This document shows positions 43,857-53,157 of a DNA stretch of 64,000 nt, in pieces. The notes beneath the pieces are model-generated. The model ran no database searches and was not told the DNA's origin. It was given only the letters and a program-made list of their open reading frames with translations. This stretch comes from Vibrio metoecus (GTDB lineage Bacteria > Pseudomonadota > Gammaproteobacteria > Enterobacterales > Vibrionaceae), in contig NZ_CP035686.1 in NCBI RefSeq assembly GCF_009665255.1, positions 1,798,001 to 1,862,000 of the forward strand, in the 5' to 3' direction. Numbering within the stretch: the first letter of the stretch is position 1; each line of letters begins with the position of its first letter. Both the position numbers and the translations under genes were made by a program.

Positions 43857-43985
43857 CTCTCACCTCTCTCAAGCCTGATGGCTGCCGGATTAGCTATTGT
43901 TGTAACCCCCTGCTTTCTGTATTCTATGCCGAACCGAAAGACTTCGTTCCTACTGAACTCACAAATTCCAAGATGGATGTCATCG

Positions 43986-46562
43986 ATGCAAGAGCAATAC
44001 AACCCGCAAGATATTGAACACAAAGTTCAACAGCACTGGGACAACAACAAAACCTTCGTTGTAAGTGAAGACCCAAATAAAGAAAAATTCTACTGTCTTT
44101 CCATGTTCCCTTATCCAAGTGGCCGACTGCACATGGGTCACGTGCGTAACTACACCATCGGTGATGTAGTCTCTCGTTTCCAACGTCTGCAAGGCAAAAA
44201 CGTTATGCAACCTATCGGTTGGGATGCGTTTGGCCTGCCTGCAGAAAACGCAGCGGTTAAAAACAATACTGCGCCTGCACCTTGGACTTACGAAAATATC
44301 GAATACATGAAAAACCAACTCAAGTTACTGGGCTTTGGTTATGACTGGAATCGTGAATTCGCAACTTGTCGCCCTGAGTACTACCGTTGGGAGCAAGAGT
44401 TCTTCACTAAGCTGTTTGCAAAAGGCTTAGTTTACAAAAAAACCTCATCAGTCAACTGGTGTCCAAACGACCAAACGGTTCTGGCTAACGAACAAGTTGA
44501 AGACGGTTGCTGCTGGCGTTGTGACACTCCAGTTGAGCAAAAAGAGATCCCACAGTGGTTTATTAAGATCACCGCCTACGCACAAGAGCTGCTTGACGAT
44601 CTGGATAACCTCGATGGTTGGCCTGAAATGGTTAAAACCATGCAACGTAACTGGATTGGCCGCTCTGAAGGTGTGGAACTGAAATTTGCCGTTAAAGGTG
44701 AAAACACCGATCTTGAAGTGTACACCACGCGTCCAGATACTCTGATGGGTGTTACTTATGTCGGTATCGCCGCAGGTCATCCTCTGGCGACCAAAGCGGC
44801 AGCGAATAACCCAGCCCTCGCCGCCTTCATCGATGAATGTAAAAACACCAAGGTTGCAGAAGCTGAAATCGCAACCATGGAAAAGAAAGGCATGGCGACA
44901 GGCCTAACGGCGATCCATCCTCTCAACGGCCGTGAAGTACCTATCTATATCGCGAACTTCGTGTTGATGGATTACGGTACTGGCGCGGTAATGGCAGTGC
45001 CTGCGCACGACCAACGTGACTTTGAATTCGCGACCAAATATGGCCTCGACATCATCCCTGTGATTAAGCCTGCCGATGGCAGCGAGCTGGATGTGTCTGA
45101 AGCGGCTTACACTGAAAAAGGTGTTCTTTTCGCTTCTGGTGAATTTGATGGTTTGGATTTCCAAGCTGCCTTTAATGCGATCGCTGCCAAATTGGAAGCA
45201 GAAGGCAAAGGTAGGAAAACCGTTAACTTCCGTCTGCGTGACTGGGGCGTGTCTCGTCAACGTTACTGGGGTGCTCCAATCCCAATGGTGACCACTGAAG
45301 ATGGTCAAGTACACCCAGTACCAGCAGACCAGCTGCCAGTTATCCTACCAGAAGATGTGGTGATGGATGGCGTGACTAGCCCAATCAAAGCCGATAAAGA
45401 GTGGGCAAAAACCACCTTTAACGGTGAGCCAGCACTGCGTGAAACCGATACCTTCGACACCTTTATGGAGTCTTCATGGTACTACGCGCGTTACTGCTCA
45501 CCACAAGCGGATGACATTTTAGATCCAGAGAAAGCCAACTACTGGCTGCCGGTTGATCAGTACATCGGTGGTATTGAACACGCGTGTATGCACTTGCTCT
45601 ATTCACGCTTCTTCCACAAACTGCTGCGTGATGCAGGTTATGTGAAGAGTGATGAGCCGTTCAAAAAGCTCCTGTGTCAAGGCATGGTACTGGCAGATGC
45701 GTTCTACTACACCAATGACAAAGGTGGTAAAGAGTGGGTAGCGCCAACCGAAGTGAAAGTAGAACGTGATGGCAAAGGCCGCATCGTTTCTGCTGTGGAC
45801 ACCACTGGCCGTCAAGTTGAACACTCAGGCATGATCAAAATGTCTAAGTCGAAAAACAACGGTATCGACCCACAAGAGATGGTCGATAAATACGGCGCTG
45901 ACACAGTACGTCTGTTCATGATGTTCGCTTCACCAGCGGACATGACACTGGAATGGCAAGAGTCAGGCGTTGAAGGTGCAAACCGCTTCCTGCGCCGCGT
46001 ATGGAAACTGGTGCGTGAACACACTGAGCTCGGCCAAGCTCCAGCTTTAGATGCTTCAGCACTGAATGCAGACCAAAAAGCGCTGCGCCGCGATGTACAC
46101 AAAACCATAGCTAAAGTGACGGATGACGTAGCACGTCGCCAAACGTTCAACACGGCGATTGCGGCAATCATGGAGTTGATGAACAAGCTGACGAAAGCGC
46201 CGATGACCGAAGCGCAAGATCGCGCGATTCTGGATGAAGCACTGAAAGCCATCACGCTCATGCTTTACCCAATCACACCGCATATCTGTTTTGAAATGTG
46301 GGTCGCACTGGGTGAAAGCAACATCGATACGGCCAGCTGGCCGACGTACGATGAAGCCGCTCTGGTGGAAGATGAAAAGCTGATCGTGCTGCAAGTCAAC
46401 GGTAAACTGCGCGGTAAACTCACTGTTGCGGCCGATGCCACTCAACAACAAGTTGAAGCGCTCGGCATGCAAGATGAAAACGTGCTGAAATTCATTGATG
46501 GCCTCACCGTACGTAAAGTGATTTACGTACCAGGCAAATTGCTGAACATCGTTGCCAACTAA
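43986..46562 (+). CDS. leuS: Leucine--tRNA ligase
   Basis: Charges tRNA(Leu) with leucine. The 858-residue protein begins MQEQYNPQDIEHKVQQHW. HMGH (the HIGH motif) is in PYPSGRLHMGHVRNY and the KMSKS loop in MIKMSKSKNNGIDP. The CP1 editing domain lies between them, with TTRPDTLMG and MAVPAHDQRD. The longer open frame from 43878 has no ribosome site and adds residues that other LeuS proteins lack; the start at 43986 gives the normal length. It is followed by a stretch of inverted repeats, then lptE. Confidence 0.96.
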   Translation: MQEQYNPQDIEHKVQQHWDNNKTFVVSEDPNKEKFYCLSMFPYPSGRLHMGHVRNYTIGDVVSRFQRLQGKNVMQPIGWDAFGLPAENAAVKNNTAPAPWTYENIEYMKNQLKLLGFGYDWNREFATCRPEYYRWEQEFFTKLFAKGLVYKKTSSVNWCPNDQTVLANEQVEDGCCWRCDTPVEQKEIPQWFIKITAYAQELLDDLDNLDGWPEMVKTMQRNWIGRSEGVELKFAVKGENTDLEVYTTRPDTLMGVTYVGIAAGHPLATKAAANNPALAAFIDECKNTKVAEAEIATMEKKGMATGLTAIHPLNGREVPIYIANFVLMDYGTGAVMAVPAHDQRDFEFATKYGLDIIPVIKPADGSELDVSEAAYTEKGVLFASGEFDGLDFQAAFNAIAAKLEAEGKGRKTVNFRLRDWGVSRQRYWGAPIPMVTTEDGQVHPVPADQLPVILPEDVVMDGVTSPIKADKEWAKTTFNGEPALRETDTFDTFMESSWYYARYCSPQADDILDPEKANYWLPVDQYIGGIEHACMHLLYSRFFHKLLRDAGYVKSDEPFKKLLCQGMVLADAFYYTNDKGGKEWVAPTEVKVERDGKGRIVSAVDTTGRQVEHSGMIKMSKSKNNGIDPQEMVDKYGADTVRLFMMFASPADMTLEWQESGVEGANRFLRRVWKLVREHTELGQAPALDASALNADQKALRRDVHKTIAKVTDDVARRQTFNTAIAAIMELMNKLTKAPMTEAQDRAILDEALKAITLMLYPITPHICFEMWVALGESNIDTASWPTYDEAALVEDEKLIVLQVNGKLRGKLTVAADATQQQVEALGMQDENVLKFIDGLTVRKVIYVPGKLLNIVAN

Positions 46563-46586
46563 CTCACACTTTTTTGATGAGTCACC

Positions 46587-46708
46587 AAGCCATTAGAACA
46601 CTCTGTGAACTCATGGCTTACTTTACTGTCAGTAAACAGGGCTCGCCCTGTTTACTTATCTCAGCTTATCGCACAGCAAGCTTTCGCTCTTGGTGAGCTG
46701 AGATAAGT
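46587..46708 (+). repeat. Chain of overlapping inverted repeats between leuS and lptE
   Basis: Four stems share arms in series: AAGCCAT/ATGGCTT (46587-46619), TTTACT/AGTAAA (46622-46636), AGTAAACAGGG/CCCTGTTTACT with a CTCG loop (46631-46656), and ACTTATCTCAGCT/AGCTGAGATAAGT (46654-46708). The second and third stems compete for bases 46631-46636, and the third and fourth touch at 46654-46656. None has a proper T run. It could be a leuS 3' structure, a processing site or a switch controlling lptE. Confidence 0.75.
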
Positions 46709-46738
46709 ATTTTGCCTAATAACGAGACTGAAGCATCC

Positions 46739-47353
46739 ATGCGTAACACTCTTTCCCCTACTTTGAAATGGTCACTCTTGGTTCTGATGACAAGCTTACT
46801 CACGGCTTGTGGTTTCCACTTGCGCGGTGATTACGATATTCCCCAAGAACTCTCTCGTATGTCACTGACTAGCTATGACCAATACAGCACCTTTACTCGT
46901 ATGGTGCACCGTCAGTTGCGTTTGAATAAAATCGATCTGCAAGCTCCAGCAGAAAATCTACCAAATCTACATCTACTCAGTGAAAGCACTGGTGAACGCA
47001 CCCTATCGCTTTACCAAAACACGCGTGCAGCCGAAATTGAGCTGACCTTTGTCGCAAGCTATCGTGTCACCGTACCCGAGCTGGGCAGCCGCACCTTTAC
47101 CACTAGCGTAACGCGCAGCTACTTAGACAACCCACTGACTGCATTAGCAAAATCCGTTGAGCGCGACATGATTGAAGATGAAATGCGCAAGCTAGCAGCC
47201 AGCCAAATCGTACGCCAAATGGCTCGTCTGAAAGCGGACTTTGCACGTAAGACCTTGGATGACGAAAGTATTCAAAGCGAAGGTGTGGCTGACTATCGCA
47301 TTGATACTCAAGAAGTGATCAATCCCGCATCAACAGAAGACAGCAGTAAGTAG
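46739..47353 (+). CDS. lptE: LPS assembly lipoprotein LptE
   Basis: Outer-membrane lipoprotein that plugs the LptD barrel and helps place LPS on the surface. The 204-residue precursor has a lipobox LLTACGFHLRG with the lipidated cysteine at about residue 24. FHLRGDY is the family signature. The ATG at 46739 is preferred over a TTG 9 codons earlier, although its ribosome site is weak. holA starts five bases after the stop. Confidence 0.92.
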   Translation: MRNTLSPTLKWSLLVLMTSLLTACGFHLRGDYDIPQELSRMSLTSYDQYSTFTRMVHRQLRLNKIDLQAPAENLPNLHLLSESTGERTLSLYQNTRAAEIELTFVASYRVTVPELGSRTFTTSVTRSYLDNPLTALAKSVERDMIEDEMRKLAASQIVRQMARLKADFARKTLDDESIQSEGVADYRIDTQEVINPASTEDSSK

Positions 47354-47358
47354 TTTCG

Positions 47359-48387
47359 ATGCGCATTTATGCTGAAAAACTGGCTGAATCACTGCACAAA
47401 ACGCTCTATCCGATTTACCTCGTATTCGGTAATGAGCCACTGCTGATCCAAGAAGCCAAAACCGCCATCGAAAAAACGGCACAAGCGCAAGGTTTTTTGG
47501 AAAAACACCGATTTAGCGCGGATGCCGGGCTCGATTGGAACGCGGTGTATGACTGCTGCCAAGCCCTAAGTCTGTTTTCATCTCGCCAACTTATCGAAAT
47601 TGAGATCCCAGAATCTGGGGTCAATGCTCAAACGGCAAAGGAACTTAGCGCACTGGAAGGCCAACTTCACCAAGATATTATCTTGCTGGTGATTGGTCCA
47701 AAACTGACTAAGGCACAAGAAAATGCAGCTTGGCTAAAAACGCTTGCGCAGCAAGCTTGTTGGGTCAATTGCCTCACGCCTGAACTAAGTCGTTTACCTC
47801 AATTTGTTCAGCAGCGCTGTTTTGCACTCGGTTTAAAGCCGGATGCCGAAGCGGTGCAAATGTTGGCGCAATGGCATGAGGGCAATCTCTTTGCATTAGC
47901 GCAGAGTCTCGAAAAATTAGCGTTACTCTACCCCGATGGTCTACTGACTTTAGTGCGCTTGGAAGAGTCGCTGAGCCGCCATAACCATTTCACGCCTTAT
48001 CACTGGATGGATGCGCTATTAGAAGGCAAAGCCAACCGTGCTCAGCGTATTTTGCGCCAGCTTATGCTCGAAGAGAGTGAGCCGATTATTCTGATCCGCA
48101 CCGCGCAAAAAGAGCTCACTCAACTGCTTAAATGGCAACAAGAGCGCCAACAGCTGGGTAATTTAGGGAGTCTTTTTGATCGCTATCGTGTCTGGCAGAA
48201 TCGAAGACCACTCTACTCTGCCGCCTTACAGCGCTTACCAAGTCGCACCCTACTTCGGTTGGTTGGAATATTAACTCAGGCTGAATTACTGGCAAAAACG
48301 CAATACGAACAGCCAGTATGGCCAATCTTGCAGCAACTAAGCCTTGAATGCTGCAATCCTCAGGCAAACCTACCTTTGCCACAGTAA
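47359..48387 (+). CDS. holA: DNA polymerase III subunit delta
   Basis: 342 residues. Delta opens the beta sliding clamp as part of the clamp loader. It matches E. coli HolA in its N-terminal part (LHKTLYPIYLVFGNEPLLIQEA), which binds the clamp, and in its AAA+-like fold. It lacks a functional P-loop, as expected. It lies between lptE and rsfS, as in E. coli. Confidence 0.94.
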   Translation: MRIYAEKLAESLHKTLYPIYLVFGNEPLLIQEAKTAIEKTAQAQGFLEKHRFSADAGLDWNAVYDCCQALSLFSSRQLIEIEIPESGVNAQTAKELSALEGQLHQDIILLVIGPKLTKAQENAAWLKTLAQQACWVNCLTPELSRLPQFVQQRCFALGLKPDAEAVQMLAQWHEGNLFALAQSLEKLALLYPDGLLTLVRLEESLSRHNHFTPYHWMDALLEGKANRAQRILRQLMLEESEPIILIRTAQKELTQLLKWQQERQQLGNLGSLFDRYRVWQNRRPLYSAALQRLPSRTLLRLVGILTQAELLAKTQYEQPVWPILQQLSLECCNPQANLPLPQ

Positions 48388-48455
48388 AAGCGTGATATAC
48401 TGCGCCGTTTTAAGCGAAAGCTATTTTTTATTGATGACATTCAGAGGACATTCTC

Positions 48456-48773
48456 TTGCAAGGTGAAGCACTTAAAGACTTTCTTTCCGACAAAGCCGAC
48501 GATATGAAGGCGGTCGATATCGTCACACTTGATGTTCAAGGAAAATCCAGTGTTACCGATTATATGATTGTCTGTACCGGCACCTCGAAAAGACACGTTG
48601 CCTCTATTGCGGAGCATGTGGCTAGTGAAGCCAAGCTATCAGGCCTGCAACCGCTCGGCATGAACGGAGAAAATGAAGGTGAGTGGGTAGTTCTAGATAT
48701 GGGTACTGTGATGCTGCATGTCATGCAAGAAGTACCGCGCGAGCTGTACCAACTGGAAAAACTCTGGGGTTAA
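48456..48773 (+). CDS. rsfS: Ribosomal silencing factor RsfS
   Basis: 105 residues. It binds ribosomal protein L14 and blocks subunit joining in starvation. Typical features are AVDIVTLDVQGKSSVTDYMIVCTG and EWVVLDMGTVMLHVM. The start is a TTG at 48456 supported by AGAGGA eight bases upstream. rlmH follows two bases after its stop. Confidence 0.93.
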   Translation: MQGEALKDFLSDKADDMKAVDIVTLDVQGKSSVTDYMIVCTGTSKRHVASIAEHVASEAKLSGLQPLGMNGENEGEWVVLDMGTVMLHVMQEVPRELYQLEKLWG

Positions 48774-48775
48774 GT

Positions 48776-49246
48776 GTGAAGATTCAACTGATCGCTGTCG
48801 GCACCAAAATGCCTAAATGGGTTGAAGAGGGTTTTCAAGAGTACCGTCGCCGTTTCCCTCACGATATGCCGTTAGAATTGGTAGAAATTACTGCGGGTAA
48901 ACGTGGTAAAAATGCCGATATTGCGCGAATTTTGCAAAAAGAGGGCGAAGCCATGTTGGCTGCGGTACCGAAAGGTAACCGAATCATTACTCTCGATATT
49001 CCAGGTAAACGTTGGGATACGGACGAACTTGCAGTACAGCTGGAAAGTTGGAAGCACGACGGCAGAGATGTCTCCATTCTGATTGGCGGGCCTGAAGGCT
49101 TGGCCCCCGCTTGTAAAGCCGCTGCCGATCAAAGCTGGTCACTTTCTCCATTGACGTTACCTCACCCTTTAGTGAGAGTGGTTATGGCTGAAAGCTTATA
49201 CCGAGCTTGGAGTATTACCACTAACCACCCCTATCATCGAGAATAA
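48776..49246 (+). CDS. rlmH: 23S rRNA pseudouridine-1915 N3-methyltransferase RlmH
   Basis: SPOUT-class methyltransferase of 156 residues, acting on m3-pseudouridine 1915 of 70S ribosomes. The SAM-binding knot region ILIGGPEGLAPACK and the C-terminal SLYRAWSITTNHPYHRE are invariant family features. The GTG start at 48776 has GGGGT upstream. Longer in-frame extensions run into rsfS and are not used. Confidence 0.95.
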   Translation: MKIQLIAVGTKMPKWVEEGFQEYRRRFPHDMPLELVEITAGKRGKNADIARILQKEGEAMLAAVPKGNRIITLDIPGKRWDTDELAVQLESWKHDGRDVSILIGGPEGLAPACKAAADQSWSLSPLTLPHPLVRVVMAESLYRAWSITTNHPYHRE

Positions 49247-49252
49247 AGTGCC

Positions 49253-51157
49253 ATGTTACGCCAGCACACCCCCATACGTGACCATCAAGCCGAAACACAC
49301 CTGTTTCGCAATCGCGCTATTTTCTCATTTTTAGCGATTTTGATCTGCATGGGGCTGCTGGTCACCAACTTATACAATATCCAGATCAATCAGTATCAGG
49401 ATTACAAAACTCGCTCCAATGATAACCGCATCAAAGTAGTGCCGATCGCACCGAACCGTGGTCTGATTTTTGATCGCAATGGCGTACTGTTGGCCGAAAA
49501 CCGCCCCGTGTTCAACCTAGAAGTGATCCCAGAAAAAGTCGCCAATATGGATGAAACCATTACGCGATTACAGCAAATACTGGAGATCAGCCCCGAGAAA
49601 ATTGCCGCATTCGAAAAAGAACGCCGCCAAACGCGCCGTTTTAACTCAGTGCCCCTCCTCACCCAACTCACTGATGAGGAAGTAGCAAAGTTTTCGGTGA
49701 ACCAGCATAAATTCCCTGGCGTTTCCGTTGCCGCTAACCTAAAGCGTTACTATCCCTATGGCGAAGTACTGACCCACGTGATTGGTTATGTATCGCGGAT
49801 TAACGATAAAGATCTCGAACGCTTGGACAAAGAAGGTAAAAAAGCCAACTACCAAGCCACCCGAGATATTGGCAAACTCGGCATCGAGCGTTATTACGAA
49901 GACATTTTACATGGCATTGCGGGCTATCAAGAAGTTGAGGTGAATAGCCGTGGACGCGTGATCCGCACCCTTAAATACGTACCGCCTATTCCTGGCAAAG
50001 ATATTGTGCTCAATTTAGACATTGATCTACAACTCTACGCCTATAAATTGCTTGAGGGACGACGAGGCTCGGTGGTTGCACTTGATCCGAAAGACAATGG
50101 TGTATTGGCAATGGTTTCGAGCCCAAGCTATGACCCCAATGCTTTTGTTCACGGTATCTCAGGCAAAGCTTACAGCGATTTATTGAATGATAAGAGTCGA
50201 CCACTAGTAAACCGAACTACGCTCGGCATTTATCCTCCGGGGTCAACTGTGAAGCCTTTTATTGCGGTTTCTGCGCTGCAAGATGGCATTATCACTCCTA
50301 ATACGACTCGAAGTGATCCTGGCTACTGGCGTATTCCCAATACCGATACTCGCCCATTCCGCGATTGGCTCCGCTGGGGACATGGTCGCGTCGATGTCAT
50401 TAAATCTCTGGAAGAGTCGGTCGATACATTCTTCTACCAAATTGCCTACGACATGGGGATTGATAAGCTCTCAAGCTGGATGATGCGTTTTGGTTTTGGC
50501 GATCTTACTGGCATCGACATTTATGAAGAAAGTAAGGCCAATATGCCGACTCGGGAATGGAAAATGGCTCGCCATAAGGTGCCATGGTATCAAGGTGATA
50601 CGATTCCGGTTGGAATTGGCCAAGGTTACTGGACTGCAACACCACTGCAGATCGCTAAAGCGACTTCTGTTCTCGTCAACCACGGGAAAGTGATTGCTCC
50701 CCATCTGCTGCGTGCCACAATTGATAACGGAGAGCAGTTCTCAACTCAAAAAGAGGCGCAATACACAACCTATCCGCCGATCGAAGGGGTTCCACAAAAA
50801 TACTGGGACATGGCGATTCGCGGCATGTACCTCGTTAACCATGGCGCAAAAGGAACAGCACGACGTGCTTTCCAGAATATGTCTTACGAAACTGCAGGTA
50901 AGTCAGGAACCGCGCAAGTATTTGGTCTCGCAGAAGGCCAGAAATACAACGCAAGCGAGTTAGCGGAGCACTTACACGACCATGCTTTGTTTACCGGTTT
51001 TGCCCCAGTTAAAGATCCCAAAGTGATCGTCACGTTCGTACTGGAAAACGGTGGCGGCGGTTCCAGCAATGGTGCGCCTGTTGTACGGCAAATTTTCGAT
51101 CATGTGGTGCTCGGTAAAAAAGAAGAAGAGAAAAAAGAAGAGGTAGTACAACCATGA
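49253..51157 (+). CDS. mrdA: Penicillin-binding protein 2
   Basis: Peptidoglycan transpeptidase of the elongasome. The 634-residue protein has one membrane anchor (about 24-44), a pedestal domain, and the transpeptidase domain from about 270. The SxxK motif is in PPGSTVKPF (about residue 330), the SxD motif is ESVDTFFYQ, and KSGT is near residue 549. It overlaps rodA, its SEDS polymerase partner, by four bases. Confidence 0.96.
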   Translation: MLRQHTPIRDHQAETHLFRNRAIFSFLAILICMGLLVTNLYNIQINQYQDYKTRSNDNRIKVVPIAPNRGLIFDRNGVLLAENRPVFNLEVIPEKVANMDETITRLQQILEISPEKIAAFEKERRQTRRFNSVPLLTQLTDEEVAKFSVNQHKFPGVSVAANLKRYYPYGEVLTHVIGYVSRINDKDLERLDKEGKKANYQATRDIGKLGIERYYEDILHGIAGYQEVEVNSRGRVIRTLKYVPPIPGKDIVLNLDIDLQLYAYKLLEGRRGSVVALDPKDNGVLAMVSSPSYDPNAFVHGISGKAYSDLLNDKSRPLVNRTTLGIYPPGSTVKPFIAVSALQDGIITPNTTRSDPGYWRIPNTDTRPFRDWLRWGHGRVDVIKSLEESVDTFFYQIAYDMGIDKLSSWMMRFGFGDLTGIDIYEESKANMPTREWKMARHKVPWYQGDTIPVGIGQGYWTATPLQIAKATSVLVNHGKVIAPHLLRATIDNGEQFSTQKEAQYTTYPPIEGVPQKYWDMAIRGMYLVNHGAKGTARRAFQNMSYETAGKSGTAQVFGLAEGQKYNASELAEHLHDHALFTGFAPVKDPKVIVTFVLENGGGGSSNGAPVVRQIFDHVVLGKKEEEKKEEVVQP

Positions 51158-52275
51158 AGATGGATCCTGCAACCGGACAAAACCGGGCGTTGTTTGAGCG
51201 TTTTCATATCGATTTACCCCTCTTGCTTGGCGTACTTGCGCTAATGGGATTTGGCCTTATCGTTATGTACAGTGCCAGCGGCCAAAGTCTCGCAATGATG
51301 GACCGCCAAGCCATGCGTATGGCGATGGCTTTAGCAATTATGGTTTTGTTAGCTCAAATTCCACCACGAACTTACGAAAGTGCTGCTCCAATACTATTTT
51401 TCTGTGGGGTCATTTTATTGCTGTGTGTGTTGTTATTTGGCGAAATATCCAAAGGGGCGCAGCGCTGGCTAGATCTTGGATTTGTTCGTTTTCAACCATC
51501 AGAATTGCTTAAGTTGGCCGTACCCTTGATGGTGGCACGCTATATCGGGAAACATGCTCTTCCGCCTTCGTTTAAAACCCTGACCGCGTCACTCATTATG
51601 GTGTTTGTCCCAACCATCTTGATCGCAAAACAACCTGACCTTGGAACCTCGATATTGATTGCAGCGTCTGGTATTTTTGTGATTTTCTTAGCTGGTGTCA
51701 GCTGGAAATTAATTATCGCCGCAGCGATGGCAGTGGGTGCATTTGTTCCCATCTTGTGGTTCTTCTTAATGCATGAATACCAGAAAACACGGGTACGCAC
51801 TCTATTTGACCCAGAATCTGACCCGCTCGGAGCGGGTTATCACATTATCCAAAGTAAAATTGCGATTGGCTCGGGAGGATTATCCGGTAAAGGCTGGCTA
51901 CATGGCACTCAATCTCAATTAGAGTTTCTTCCTGAACGACATACTGACTTTATCTTTGCAGTGATTGCTGAAGAATGGGGTATGATCGGCTTTTTAGTTC
52001 TTTTGAGCCTGTATTTATTTATTATTGGTCGCGGACTTTACCTCGCCAGCCATGCACAAACTTCCTTTGGCCGTATGATGGCAGGCAGCATTGTGTTGAG
52101 CTTCTTTGTTTATGTCTTTGTAAACATCGGCATGGTCAGCGGCATTTTGCCGGTAGTGGGTGTACCACTACCTTTGATTAGCTATGGCGGTACCTCAATG
52201 GTGACACTGATGGCCGGTTTCGGTATTTTGATGTCCATCCATACCCATCGCAAAGCATTTTCGAAGACAATTTAA
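51154..52275 (+). CDS. rodA: RodA, SEDS peptidoglycan glycosyltransferase
   Basis: 373-residue inner-membrane polymerase that works with PBP2. About ten hydrophobic segments are visible. SEDS hallmarks are QRWLDLGFVRFQPSELLKLA, AKQPDLGTS, and VPLPLISYGGTS near the C-terminus. It shares four bases with mrdA and one with rlpA (TAATG), so the three genes are translationally linked. Confidence 0.96.
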   Translation: MKMDPATGQNRALFERFHIDLPLLLGVLALMGFGLIVMYSASGQSLAMMDRQAMRMAMALAIMVLLAQIPPRTYESAAPILFFCGVILLLCVLLFGEISKGAQRWLDLGFVRFQPSELLKLAVPLMVARYIGKHALPPSFKTLTASLIMVFVPTILIAKQPDLGTSILIAASGIFVIFLAGVSWKLIIAAAMAVGAFVPILWFFLMHEYQKTRVRTLFDPESDPLGAGYHIIQSKIAIGSGGLSGKGWLHGTQSQLEFLPERHTDFIFAVIAEEWGMIGFLVLLSLYLFIIGRGLYLASHAQTSFGRMMAGSIVLSFFVYVFVNIGMVSGILPVVGVPLPLISYGGTSMVTLMAGFGILMSIHTHRKAFSKTI

Positions 52276-53066
52276 TGAACCGAATTTATTTATACATATT
52301 GATTACGTTAATTCTCGCTGGGTGTAGTTCTTCGGGCGGCCGCTATGATATGCCCGACGATCAAGCGCCAGACACACCACTGTCTGTCGAGCATATTGAG
52401 GATGCCGTTCCCCAATATGAACCCTACAGCTTTGGGGGAAATAAGGACTATAACCTACGTGGTCAAAGTTACCGCATCATCAAGAATCCTCAAGGATTCT
52501 CTGAAAATGGTAAAGCCTCATGGTATGGCAAAAAATTCCACGGTCATCTCACTTCAAACGGTGAGATTTATGACATGTACTCAATGACAGCGGCACATAA
52601 AACCCTACCATTGCCAAGTTATGTGAAAGTGACCAATACCGATAACGGTAAATCAACCATCGTACGCGTCAACGATCGTGGTCCTTTTCATGACGGGCGA
52701 GTGATTGATCTAAGCTATGCCGCCGCATACAAGATTGGGGTTGTACAAGCGGGTACGGCCAATGTGCGTGTTGACGTGATCACTGTAGATAAACCATCTA
52801 AACCTCGCCCAAAAGGGAAAAACAATGCTCTCGAATACGTGATTCAGGTGGTTTCATCACAACATATTGAGCGCGTGCGAACTTTAGCGCAAAACTTAGG
52901 TCAGAGTTTATCGGCGCCTAGCTTCGTGGAAAGTACAAATAGTACGCACCGCCTGTTTCTAGGCCCATTTACTGACGATGACCTGACGCAAACCTTACTT
53001 GAACAAGTAAAATCCGCAGGCTACGACAGTGCTTTTGTTAAAACCATTAATAAGCGCGCACAATGA
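52275..53066 (+). CDS. rlpA: RlpA, septal lytic transglycosylase-like lipoprotein
   Basis: 263-residue outer-membrane lipoprotein with lipobox ILAGCSSSGG (cysteine at about 16). A double-psi beta-barrel domain spans about 75-165 (ASWYGKKFHGHLTSNGEIYDM; VRVNDRGPFHDGRVIDLS). A C-terminal SPOR domain spans about 185-260 and binds denuded glycan strands. In Pseudomonas aeruginosa RlpA cleaves such strands; in other species the activity varies. Confidence 0.94.
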   Translation: MNRIYLYILITLILAGCSSSGGRYDMPDDQAPDTPLSVEHIEDAVPQYEPYSFGGNKDYNLRGQSYRIIKNPQGFSENGKASWYGKKFHGHLTSNGEIYDMYSMTAAHKTLPLPSYVKVTNTDNGKSTIVRVNDRGPFHDGRVIDLSYAAAYKIGVVQAGTANVRVDVITVDKPSKPRPKGKNNALEYVIQVVSSQHIERVRTLAQNLGQSLSAPSFVESTNSTHRLFLGPFTDDDLTQTLLEQVKSAGYDSAFVKTINKRAQ

Positions 53067-53157
53067 CCACTCAAACCTGACCTGAGGAGATCCGGTCTGG
53101 TTTGGGACGTTATTTTTGTTAAGATTACGGACACTTAATTAGAACTAAGCATTCACC

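Noticed and set aside
43878..43985. 36-residue N-terminal extension of leuS
   Set aside because: No ribosome site, and other LeuS proteins begin at MQEQY; the shorter start gives the family length of 858 residues.
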